Shown here: positions 15,400-23,102 of the stretch, one piece after another
How the letters are laid out: each line of letters starts with the position of its first letter
Numbering within the stretch: the first letter of the stretch is position 1
NCBI GenBank assembly: GCA_028724545.1
Contig: JAQYCU010000039.1
Span: 1 to 64,000, forward strand
Source: a bacterium
GTDB lineage: Bacteria > Bacillota > Clostridia > Lachnospirales > Lachnospiraceae
Reading direction: 5' to 3'
Length of the DNA: 64,000 bases
Notes under the pieces: generated by a model
Databases searched by the model: none
The model's input: only the letters and a program-made list of their open reading frames with translations
Told to the model about the DNA's origin: nothing
Made by a program: the position numbers and the translations under genes

Positions 15400-17562
15400 A
15401 TGAGACAGTATGAATTGGCAATCCGCATTGCACAGATACATCATTTGGTAGATGAGAGAAAATATAAAAAGGCACTGGCTGTAATTCAGACGCTGGATAT
15501 GCGACAGGTCCGTTCGCTCAGCGATTTAAAAGTATTTGCTGAAGTCTATACCAGAACGGAGCAGTTTGAAGCAGCAAAAGCAACATACCTGCGTATTTAC
15601 AGACGTTCGCATACAAGACGGGTATTGTATCGCCTGATTTATTTATCTATCAGAACAAATGCGCTGGAAGATGCAGAGGCGTATTATCAGGAATTTGTGC
15701 GTATGAATCCGAACAAGCGTGACGCTTTGATTTTGCGTTACCGGATTGATAAGGCATCTGGTGCACCAATCGGACAGCTGATTGAAATTCTGCAGGAATT
15801 AAAGCAGGAAGAATATATTGAAGAGTGGGCTTATGAACTGGCAAAATTGTATCACCGTGCCGGACGGCGTGAAGAATGCCGTGCTGAGTGCGAAGACATT
15901 ATTTTGTGGTTTGGTACCGGAGAAATTGTGGAACGGGCAAAAATACTGATTGAACATCTGGAAGCACATGACCCAATGCCATATTATGATGACAAGGATT
16001 TTACGGCACCCAAAAAAGAAGAACCGAATCCGGATGATACAGGCTCTCTTCCGGACCTGAATGAATTTATAAAGGAGCGCAAGGCACAGAAAAAGGAAGA
16101 ACGTCGTCTGGAAAGAGCGACAAGACAGGACAGATATGACGAGGAAGAGGAAATAGCAGAAGAGATGCCGGAGGATATGTCAGATGACATAGAACAGGAT
16201 GATTTTGACTGGGAAGAAACGAAGCACCCCGACAAAAAAGCATCAGCAGAAGATGAATTTATTGATGATTATGAAGATGATACATTTGAAGCAGATGGAC
16301 TGGAATTGTCGAAAAAAGCAATGGGAAAACTGTCCGGATTGTTAAAATTAGGAAAAAAGGAAGAACACCAGCAGGAGAAAGAAGAAGGTCGAAAAGAAGA
16401 AGGTCAGAAGGAAGAACCGGAAAAAGCAGAAATACCGGAGTATCATCACTCACAATCGGGAACCGGTATTACACAGGATTTAGCAAAAGAAATTGCTGCT
16501 ATTTGTGAGATGGAGCAAAGAGAGCAGTTAAAGGAAAAAGCAGTAAAGGTGATTAATGAAGTTCCTGATGCAGCAAGCAATGTGGTAGAACGGATGCAGC
16601 AGGCGATTCAGAAAACAGCAAACAAAACCTACATTCCACTGGATGTAGAAGAAATTTATTCTGCAGCAGAGCCGGTACAGCCAGAAGAAGAACCAATACA
16701 GGCAGAAGAAGAACCAATACAGGCAGAAGAAGAACCAATACAGGCAGAAGAAGAACCAATACAGGCAGACGCAGAGCCGGTACAGCCAGAAGAAGAACCG
16801 GTACAGTCAGACATAGAACCGGAACAGTCAGATGAAGACGCAATACAGGCAGACGCAGAACCGGCACAGAATGACACAGAACTTTTGCAGCAGTTATTGC
16901 AGGAAGAAATCGTAGAAAAACCAGAAGAAACTTTGTCGCAGGAGGCAGAATCCAAATCAGAGGCGCAAATCACACCGGAGGAAAAATCTGCACCAGAGCC
17001 AGAGTTACAGGAAGATACAGCGTCGGCACTGGAAAATTATGAAGCACCGGATATTCCGGTTGTGGAAACAGAATATATGGAAATGCCGGAAATCACATAT
17101 GCTGATTTGCCGACAACGAGAGCATTGCAACGTTCTTTTCGGGATATACTAACTTTAATCAGAGGAGAACTGGACCCGTCGCATTTTGTTCTGATGGGAG
17201 ATGGAACGGAGCGAATCGTAGGTGTTTCCAAACAGATTGTACGAGTAATGAAAGAAACCGGATATTTGTCACAGGGACGTATCGCGAAGATACAGGCTGC
17301 CCAGTTAAACAAAATGGATGTTATCAGTTTCCGGAATCAGTTAAAAGGCAATTGTCTTTTGATAGAAAATGCAGCAGATTTATTATTCCCGACAATTACC
17401 AAACTGTTTTCCATTATGGACGAATACTGTGGCGACATTGTCATTATTCTGGCAGATGAAGGAACAACGCTTGACCAGCTGTTCCGTTTCGTACCGGTTT
17501 TAGCAAAAAAATTCAAATATATTATTGATATTTCAAAGTATACCAAGAAAGACTATGAGTAA
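15400..17562 (+). CDS. TPR protein with acidic repeat linker and degenerate AAA-like C-terminus
   Basis: 720 residues, not recognised as a named protein. Residues 1-200 are helical TPR-like repeats (QFEAAKATYLRIYRRSHTRRVLYRLIYLS; EDAEAYYQEFVRMNP). Residues about 200-570 are acidic and low-complexity, including a tandem EEEPIQA run. Residues about 575-720 resemble the CbxX/SpoVK AAA fold: LMGDGTERIVGVSKQIVRVM stands where a Walker A should be but lacks GKT; NCLLIENAADLL and IVIILADE match Walker B and sensor-1 regions. I infer an ATP-independent scaffold. GGGGAGGA precedes the ATG. No signal peptide. Confidence 0.65.
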   Translation: MRQYELAIRIAQIHHLVDERKYKKALAVIQTLDMRQVRSLSDLKVFAEVYTRTEQFEAAKATYLRIYRRSHTRRVLYRLIYLSIRTNALEDAEAYYQEFVRMNPNKRDALILRYRIDKASGAPIGQLIEILQELKQEEYIEEWAYELAKLYHRAGRREECRAECEDIILWFGTGEIVERAKILIEHLEAHDPMPYYDDKDFTAPKKEEPNPDDTGSLPDLNEFIKERKAQKKEERRLERATRQDRYDEEEEIAEEMPEDMSDDIEQDDFDWEETKHPDKKASAEDEFIDDYEDDTFEADGLELSKKAMGKLSGLLKLGKKEEHQQEKEEGRKEEGQKEEPEKAEIPEYHHSQSGTGITQDLAKEIAAICEMEQREQLKEKAVKVINEVPDAASNVVERMQQAIQKTANKTYIPLDVEEIYSAAEPVQPEEEPIQAEEEPIQAEEEPIQAEEEPIQADAEPVQPEEEPVQSDIEPEQSDEDAIQADAEPAQNDTELLQQLLQEEIVEKPEETLSQEAESKSEAQITPEEKSAPEPELQEDTASALENYEAPDIPVVETEYMEMPEITYADLPTTRALQRSFRDILTLIRGELDPSHFVLMGDGTERIVGVSKQIVRVMKETGYLSQGRIAKIQAAQLNKMDVISFRNQLKGNCLLIENAADLLFPTITKLFSIMDEYCGDIVIILADEGTTLDQLFRFVPVLAKKFKYIIDISKYTKKDYE
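16684..16767 (+). repeat. Four perfect 21-bp in-frame repeats
   Basis: Unit GAAGAAGAACCAATACAGGC plus A, repeated four times without a mismatch, encoding EEEPIQA. Diverged units continue on both sides (about 16665-16878), such as GCAGAGCCGGTACAGCCA. The perfect identity suggests recent slippage or an active variable-number locus. Confidence 0.95.
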
Positions 17563-17584
17563 TTGCATAGAAATGAGGATTAGT

Positions 17585-19234
17585 ATGAAAGATATCAGTT
17601 ATGCTATCAATGTAATAGGACATATTAACCCGGACACCGATTCCCTTTGTTCGGCAATCGCATATGCCCATTTAAAAAGAGAGATTACCGGACAGAATTA
17701 TGTAGCAAGGAGAGCCGGTCAGATTAATGCGGAGAGCAAATTCGTTTTAGACTATTTTCAGGCAGAAATCCCGGATTATGTGGGCGACATCCGTACCCAG
17801 GTTATGGATATTGACGTAAACCGTGTCAACGGCGTTGATGCCGAAATTTCTCTGAAAAAGGCATGGAAAATAATGCAGGAGGGAATGCTGCAGACGCTTC
17901 CCGTTGTGGGAGAAGACGGTAATCTGCAAGGTCTGATTACGATTGAAGATATTGCAAAATCTTATATGGATGTCTATGACAGCACAATCATTGCCAAAGC
18001 AAAAACACCATTTCGGAATTTGATTGAAACATTGGAAGGCGAACTGCTGCATGGTAATCCGGAAGAAAAAATTCAGTCAGGAAAATGCCTGATTGCAGCA
18101 GCGAATCCTGATTTGATGGAAAGTTATATTGAAAAAGATGATATTGTGATTTTGGGAAACCGTTATGAATCCCAGCTTTGCGCAATCGAGATGGGAGCAA
18201 AATGCATCGTGGTCTGCGATGGCGCAATGGTTTCTTATACGATTAGCCGACTGGCCGAAAATCACGGCTGTTTCATTATCAAAACACCATATGACACGTA
18301 TACGGCATCCCGTCTGATTAACCAGAGTATCCCGATTGGATTTTTTATGAAAAGAGAGCATCTGGTTACTTTTGGACTGGGTGAGTTTTTAGATGATATC
18401 AGGGAAACAATGACGAAGAAGCGTTATCGTGACTTCCCGATATTAGACTGGAATGGCAAATACTTTGGAATGATTTCCCGAAGAAGCCTGCTGGGAGCGC
18501 GCAAGAAAAAAGTAATTCTGGTAGACCATAATGAACTGGCGCAGGCAGTAGATGGCATTGAGGAAGCACAAATTCTGGAAATTATTGACCATCACCGGAT
18601 TGGCAGCATTGAAACAATGGGACCGGTATATTTCCGTAACCAGCCATTAGGCTGTACGGCAACCATTATTTATCAGATGTATCAGGAATGTAACGTAGAA
18701 GTTCCACAGAAAATTGCAGGACTTCTGTGCTCGGCAATTTTATCCGATACGCTGATTTTCCGTTCTCCAACCTGTACGCAGATTGACAAAACAGCAGCAG
18801 AGGAACTGGCGCAGATTGCCGGAATTGTACCGGAAGAATTTGCAGCGAAAATGTTCCAGGCAGGAAGCAATCTGTCTGTTAAATCGCCAGAAGAAATTTT
18901 TTATCAGGACTTCAAAAAGTTTGTTCTGGGAGATGTTACGTTAGGTGTGGGACAGATTAATTCTATGACAGAAGAAGAACTGGAATCGATTAAAGACAAG
19001 ATGATTCCGTATTTGCAGAAAGCTCTGACAGACCACGAAGTCGAAATGATTTATTTTATGCTGACAAATATTATGGAAGAGAGTACAGAAATATTATATG
19101 CCGGCAACGGTGCCAGAGAATTGGCACTAAAAGCATTTTCATTGCCGGCAGATACAAAACAAATTATTCTGGAACACACGGTGTCCCGTAAGAAACAGGT
19201 GATTCCTGCGATTATGATTGCTTTGCAGGAATAG
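17585..19234 (+). CDS. Manganese-dependent inorganic pyrophosphatase with CBS/DRTGG regulatory insert
   Basis: 549 residues. A DHH-family N-terminal motif (GHINPDTDSLCSA) and later VDHNE and IIDHHRIGS bind Mn; the C-terminal DHHA2 domain is at about 405-545. Between the DHH motifs lie a CBS domain (QTLPVVGEDGNLQGLITIEDIA), a DRTGG-type domain and a second CBS half (DFPILDWNGKYFGMISRRSLL). CBS-PPases are inhibited or activated by adenine nucleotides, and the DRTGG form binds diadenosine polyphosphates. It hydrolyses PPi. GAGGA lies 5 nt before this ATG. The 3' end overlaps the convergent mrp gene by 23 bp. Confidence 0.92.
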   Translation: MKDISYAINVIGHINPDTDSLCSAIAYAHLKREITGQNYVARRAGQINAESKFVLDYFQAEIPDYVGDIRTQVMDIDVNRVNGVDAEISLKKAWKIMQEGMLQTLPVVGEDGNLQGLITIEDIAKSYMDVYDSTIIAKAKTPFRNLIETLEGELLHGNPEEKIQSGKCLIAAANPDLMESYIEKDDIVILGNRYESQLCAIEMGAKCIVVCDGAMVSYTISRLAENHGCFIIKTPYDTYTASRLINQSIPIGFFMKREHLVTFGLGEFLDDIRETMTKKRYRDFPILDWNGKYFGMISRRSLLGARKKKVILVDHNELAQAVDGIEEAQILEIIDHHRIGSIETMGPVYFRNQPLGCTATIIYQMYQECNVEVPQKIAGLLCSAILSDTLIFRSPTCTQIDKTAAEELAQIAGIVPEEFAAKMFQAGSNLSVKSPEEIFYQDFKKFVLGDVTLGVGQINSMTEEELESIKDKMIPYLQKALTDHEVEMIYFMLTNIMEESTEILYAGNGARELALKAFSLPADTKQIILEHTVSRKKQVIPAIMIALQE

Positions 19235-20060
19235 GAGCCATCTTTTCGATGGCAGAAATGGCATCGTTAATCCAGTCACCTTCTAAATATTCTACTTTTC
19301 CGGCGTCGCTGGCTGCTGAGATAGCAGGTGTCATTGGGATTTTTCCAAGAACCGGAATGTTGTATTCAGCAGCGACTTCGTCAACATGGCTTTTTCCAAA
19401 GATTTCGATGTGCTTTTTGCAGTCCGGACATTCCACATAACTCATATTCTCAATAATGCCTACAATAGGAACATTCATCATCTGAGCCATTTTCACTGCC
19501 TTTGCCACAATCAGGGAAACCAGTTCCTGTGGAGAAGTGACAATGACGATACCGTCAACCGGAATTGTCTGGAATACGGTCAATGGAACATCACCGGTTC
19601 CCGGAGGCATATCTACAACCATGTAATCAACATCTGTCCAGATAACATCCTGCCAGAACTGTTTTACAGTGCCTGCAATAACAGGGCCTCTCCAGATAAC
19701 AGGGTCTGTTACGTCATCCAGAAGCAGATTGACAGACATTGTCTGAATACCGGTATCAGTTACAACAGGATAAATGCCGGAAGCATCGCCCATTGCATGC
19801 TCTGTGATACCAAATGCTTTTGGGATGGATGGGCCGGTAATATCAGCATCCATTACAGCTGTATGATATCCTTTTCTCTGAAAATTCACGGCAAGCATAG
19901 AAGAAATCATAGATTTCCCAACGCCACCTTTTCCACTGACAACACCGATAACTTTTCGTATCGTGCTTTGTGCATGTGGCTGCTCTAAAAAACTCTTAGG
20001 GTCCCTGCTACTACAGTCAACAGAGCAGCTGGCGCAGTCGTGATTGCAATTTTCACTCAT
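19212..20060 (-). CDS. Mrp/NBP35-type iron-sulfur cluster carrier ATPase
   Basis: 282 residues. A Cys-rich N-terminus (CNHDCASCSVDCSSR) may hold a metal or cluster. The deviant Walker A is GVVSGKGGVGKSMISSMLA, with Asp-containing switch DADITGPSIPKAFG and DMPPGTGDVPLTVFQ. The C-terminal CxxC motif is VECPDCKKH, the bridging cluster site. Members transfer Fe-S clusters to target proteins. GGAGG lies about 10 nt before this ATG; the track's start uses a TTG. No iron-sulfur partner is adjacent. Confidence 0.92.
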   Translation of the reverse strand: MSENCNHDCASCSVDCSSRDPKSFLEQPHAQSTIRKVIGVVSGKGGVGKSMISSMLAVNFQRKGYHTAVMDADITGPSIPKAFGITEHAMGDASGIYPVVTDTGIQTMSVNLLLDDVTDPVIWRGPVIAGTVKQFWQDVIWTDVDYMVVDMPPGTGDVPLTVFQTIPVDGIVIVTSPQELVSLIVAKAVKMAQMMNVPIVGIIENMSYVECPDCKKHIEIFGKSHVDEVAAEYNIPVLGKIPMTPAISAASDAGKVEYLEGDWINDAISAIEKMAPIPAKQS

Positions 20061-20286
20061 ATTATTTTTTCCTCCAATCAATAAAATATCTAGATTAAGT
20101 TTCTAAAATAAGTCGCTTTTTTTACCAAAAAACTTTTCAATAACAGGAAAATAAAAGCAAACAGTATTATAACAAGGAATAGATAAAAAGTCCAATTTTT
20201 CCCAAAAGGCTGTTCTAATTATGGCAGGACAGAATATAGATAAGATAGAACTGTTTGCAGAATAGGTAAAGAATGGAGTTGGGTAA

Positions 20287-21222
20287 ATGAAGCAATATGA
20301 ACGAATTGTATCATATATATATCGTTATAATCAGGACATAAAAGGGGCAAATGTCGGTTATGCAAGAGTAGAAAAAAGAGGTGCATTTTGTCGTCTGTTT
20401 ATTCAGATGAGGGCATTGCCTTTAAACAGCGTGCCACAGGTGTATCTGTACCGGCAGGAAGAAAATAGCATACAGACAGTTCTGGCCGGTCAGATGATGG
20501 CAAGAGGCAGCAGTCTGTTATGCAAAGTCAACTGTGAGAGCGAAAATGTATTTGGTACCAATCAGACAATAGATGAGATGGATGGAATTTTTATTTATGT
20601 GGAAAGGCAAAATTATTTTGCAACTTCGTGGAAAAATGATACATTTTATCTTGGAAATTGGGAAGAACCGGTAAGAAAAGATGCAGAGTCAGAAGAGATG
20701 GGGGAAGAACAGGATAAAACAGCCGAAACTGTTGCAATAGAGGAAGGGGTTGCTGAGAAAATTGCTGAAAGTATGGTAGCAGAAGAAAGCAGTCAGGATA
20801 TGCAGATGCAGTCGATTTGTGGTGTATGTCCTTTTAAACGAAAAGCATATGATTATGGCAAAAAAATCCTGATGACATTTCCATCTATGAAACCCTTTGA
20901 ACCGGGTGTGGTAACGGCTTGTGTCCGTATGGAACTGCAGGATATCGGATGCCTGCCAATTGCTTCGTGGCCGTTGTCGGGAAACCGTTTTTTGCTTCAC
21001 GGATATTATTGCTATCGTCATCTGATATTTGCACAGCTGCCGGATGGCCGGTATGTGCTGGGGGTGCCGGGAATTTATAGTGAAAAAGAAAAGAGCAACG
21101 CCCTGCGTTTTGGATTTCCAAGATTTCAGTCCATTGGTGATTTTGGGGCAAAGCAGGGAGCGTTTGGCTACTGGATGCTGGTGCTTCCGGGAACGGAACA
21201 GTCAGAATTGCTTCCCACATAA
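20287..21222 (+). CDS. Conserved hypothetical protein (possibly DUF6128)
   Basis: 311 residues, soluble. An N-terminal beta-rich region (YIYRYNQDIKGANVGYARVEKRG...) and a C-terminal conserved block (KPFEPGVVTACVRMELQDIG, FLLHGYYCYRHLIFAQLPDGRYVLGVPGIY) flank an acidic linker at about 125-175. Layout and the LLHGYYCYRHL block remind me of the Lachnospiraceae DUF6128 family, which I cannot verify. The function is unknown. GGAGTTGGG lies before the ATG. Its last 55 bp overlap a convergent acetyltransferase gene. Confidence 0.6.
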   Translation: MKQYERIVSYIYRYNQDIKGANVGYARVEKRGAFCRLFIQMRALPLNSVPQVYLYRQEENSIQTVLAGQMMARGSSLLCKVNCESENVFGTNQTIDEMDGIFIYVERQNYFATSWKNDTFYLGNWEEPVRKDAESEEMGEEQDKTAETVAIEEGVAEKIAESMVAEESSQDMQMQSICGVCPFKRKAYDYGKKILMTFPSMKPFEPGVVTACVRMELQDIGCLPIASWPLSGNRFLLHGYYCYRHLIFAQLPDGRYVLGVPGIYSEKEKSNALRFGFPRFQSIGDFGAKQGAFGYWMLVLPGTEQSELLPT

Positions 21223-21752
21223 GAAAAAAGAAGATGGTCTGTCCAGATACCATTGATTTGCGCAAAAGAAGACAGATCCCCTTCTTCGGCAAAACCCAGA
21301 CGGGACAGTAAACGGATGGAGGAAGTATTATCAGGCTGTACAAAAGCTTCTATCCGGTGCAGGTGAAATTCCTGCATTACAATTGGCAGCAGAAAAGAAA
21401 GTGCTTCTGTCATATAGCCGTTATGGCAGGCTGTTTCTCCGAGTTTGTACCCTAACATACATTTTTGAAAAGCACCGTGCATAAAATTGCTAAAACAGAC
21501 GGAGCCAATAGGAACGGATGGATTTTCCTTTGCAAAAATCCAGTACCGGATATAGGAAAGTTTTAAAAATGCGTGATATTCACAGGAAAGATTTGACGCA
21601 TGAAAAGATGCAGTATAAAAATTTGCAGGACGTTTTGGCTCGTAAGGCTCCAGAAAATCCTTGTTTTCACAATAAAAGTCACATACGGTCTGAGCCTGTT
21701 CTGCGTTCAAAATTTGTAATGAGAGCCGTTCTGTCTGATAAATAAACTGCAT
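21168..21752 (-). CDS. GNAT-family N-acetyltransferase (RimJ/RimL type)
   Basis: 194 residues. The acetyl-CoA-binding strand-loop is seen in MLGYKLGETACHNGYMTEALSFLLPIVM, followed by HRIEAFVQPDNTSSIRLLSRLGFAEEG, the classical RimJ/RimL pattern; the N-terminus reads YQTERLSLQILN. Likely acetylates a protein N-terminus or small molecule. AGGAGGTATC precedes the ATG at 21752; the track start is 26 codons early. The final 18 codons are antisense to the previous gene. Confidence 0.88.
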   Translation of the reverse strand: MQFIYQTERLSLQILNAEQAQTVCDFYCENKDFLEPYEPKRPANFYTASFHASNLSCEYHAFLKLSYIRYWIFAKENPSVPIGSVCFSNFMHGAFQKCMLGYKLGETACHNGYMTEALSFLLPIVMQEFHLHRIEAFVQPDNTSSIRLLSRLGFAEEGDLSSFAQINGIWTDHLLFSYVGSNSDCSVPGSTSIQ

Positions 21753-21863
21753 ATGATACCTCCTAAAATATCTCACCTGCCAGACTGCCTGACGAAAAGT
21801 GGATGTACAGGCATTGCTGATTGTGGACATACCAACTTTGCAAAAAAGTGGAAGTCTTGCTTT

Positions 21864-21893
21864 TTGTGAGTTATTTCGCTAAACTATTATACA
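21864..21893 (+). promoter_or_regulatory. Possible promoter of tadA
   Basis: TTGTGA, 18-bp spacer, TATACA. A modest match but in the right place for the + strand gene, in a region divergent from the acetyltransferase. Confidence 0.4.
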
Positions 21894-21960
21894 GTAAAAA
21901 TCAGACGGGGGCAAATAGGCAGCGCAGATTACCCGTGCAAAGAACGGAGAATTATCGTCT

Positions 21961-22431
21961 ATGGAAAAAGATGAAAAATATATGAAGGAAGCAATCAGAC
22001 AGGCGAAAAAGGCAGCAGCCATAGAGGAAGTGCCAATCGGCTGTGTGATTGTCTACCAGGACAAAATTATCAGCAGAGGGTATAATAAAAGAAATCTGCA
22101 GGGAAGTACACTGGCACATGCCGAACTTCTGGCAATCCAGAAAGCAAGCCGGAAATTAGGTGACTGGCGTCTGGAAGACTGCACGATGTATGTCACATTA
22201 GAGCCGTGTCCGATGTGTGCCGGAGCGATTGTGCAGGCAAGGATTCCACGTGTTGTTATCGGAGCAATGAATCCCAAAGCAGGCTGTGCCGGCAGTATTT
22301 TAAATCTGCTGGAAGAGAAACGTTTTAACCATCAGGTGGAAACCAGACGTGGTGTTTTAGAAGAAACCTGTCGAAATCTGATGAAAGATTTTTTCAAGGA
22401 ACTGCGCAGAAAAAAAGGGCAGGAAAGATAA
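21961..22431 (+). CDS. tadA: tRNA-specific adenosine-34 deaminase
   Basis: 156 residues. The zinc-dependent deaminase motif is HAELLAI, with catalytic Glu, and PCPMCAGAIVQARI, giving the two Cys ligands. It converts A34 to inosine in tRNA-Arg. The N-terminus (YMKEAIRQAKKAAAIEEVPIGCVIV) is typical. The neighbour downstream is the SRP RNA gene, as in many Firmicutes. Confidence 0.95.
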   Translation: MEKDEKYMKEAIRQAKKAAAIEEVPIGCVIVYQDKIISRGYNKRNLQGSTLAHAELLAIQKASRKLGDWRLEDCTMYVTLEPCPMCAGAIVQARIPRVVIGAMNPKAGCAGSILNLLEEKRFNHQVETRRGVLEETCRNLMKDFFKELRRKKGQER

Positions 22432-22467
22432 TTCAGACAAGGAAAATGATTTCATTCAGACCAAAAC

Positions 22468-22496
22468 TTGACATCCTGTCAGACAGACGATATAAT
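22468..22496 (+). promoter_or_regulatory. Consensus promoter of SRP RNA
   Basis: Perfect TTGACA, 17-bp spacer and perfect TATAAT. Transcription would begin about 22503, at the 5' end of the SRP RNA. Confidence 0.92.
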
Positions 22497-22504
22497 GAAA
22501 AAAC

Positions 22505-22776
22505 ATTCGCACTAGCCGGGGAGTCAGCGGTGCCCTGTACCTGCAATCCGCTATAGCAGGGGTGATGTTCTGTTTCGGATTTATTATTTGTAAAGCTGCC
22601 CAGTGTATGTGGCGTTGAAGTTTTGGTCTTGCGCAATGGAAACTTACGAACCGTGTCAGGAGGGGAACCTAGCAGCACTAAGTAAGAACTTCCGTGTGCC
22701 GCGAGGTTGCCGGAACTGAGCTGGCAGCATTGGTAACGTTTACTGTAATATTTACAACGCAGAATGTGCGGATTTT
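22505..22776 (+). ncRNA. ffs: Signal recognition particle RNA, large bacterial form
   Basis: The Alu domain is present at the 5' end (AGCGGTGCCCTGTACCTGCA, ATCCGCTATAGCAG). The SRP54-binding hairpin is GTGTCAGGAGGGGAACCTAG followed by CAGCACTAAGTAAGA. The 5' ATTCGCAC pairs with 3' GTGCGGAT, and a T-run ends the transcript, giving about 270 nt. It follows tadA and has a consensus promoter. It forms SRP with Ffh for membrane protein targeting. Confidence 0.93.
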
Positions 22777-22785
22777 TTATAAACA

Positions 22786-22848
22786 GAGTTTCAGATATTT
22801 CCCTTACCTTTTTGATGAGAGGCATATCAAATGTGAAACTCCTTTTTT
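22786..22848 (+). terminator. Two-tier hairpin with T-run after SRP RNA
   Basis: Outer stem GAGTTTCA / TGAAACTC encloses an inner stem TTTGAT / ATCAAA and is followed by CTTTTTTATTTTT. It looks like a back-up terminator or a short structured RNA. Confidence 0.6.
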
Positions 22849-22883
22849 ATTTTTATGGAAAATAGGAAAAAGCAAAGAAATGC

Positions 22884-22914
22884 AAGTGCAAAGTGCCAGA
22901 TTTGCGCTTTTTTT
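22884..22914 (+). terminator. Terminator-like hairpin, copy A
   Basis: AAGTGCAAA / TTTGCGCTT with T7. It shares core AGTGCAAAG with copy B about 95 bp downstream. Confidence 0.65.
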
Positions 22915-22953
22915 ATAGAATAGGAAATTGCTCATAATGTAGTGTTAAGCCAA

Positions 22954-23009
22954 CAAGAATTTTCTTTGAAAATTCTTGCAGTGCAAAGCGCTGGCTTTGC
23001 ACTTTTTTT
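22954..23009 (+). terminator. Double hairpin and T-run, copy B
   Basis: First stem CAAGAATTTTC / GAAAATTCTTG with a TTT loop, then a perfect 10-bp stem AGTGCAAAGC / GCTTTGCACT followed by T7. It isolates the next promoter from upstream transcription. Confidence 0.8.
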
Positions 23010-23022
23010 ATTATATAGAAAA

Positions 23023-23051
23023 TTGACGGTATTGTTTTTAGAATGTATAAT
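23023..23051 (+). promoter_or_regulatory. Promoter of cNMP-binding-domain gene
   Basis: TTGACG, 17-bp spacer, perfect TATAAT, about 50 bp before the GTG start at 23103. Confidence 0.85.
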
Positions 23052-23102
23052 ATATGTTAGCATATTATTTTTGGGTTTACGCAAAAGGTCGGAGGAGAAG
23101 CA

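Noticed and set aside
16553-16867. 104-residue - strand ORF opposite the repeat region of the TPR protein
   Set aside because: Its Leu/Pro/Val repeats are the antisense shadow of the EEEPIQA minisatellite.
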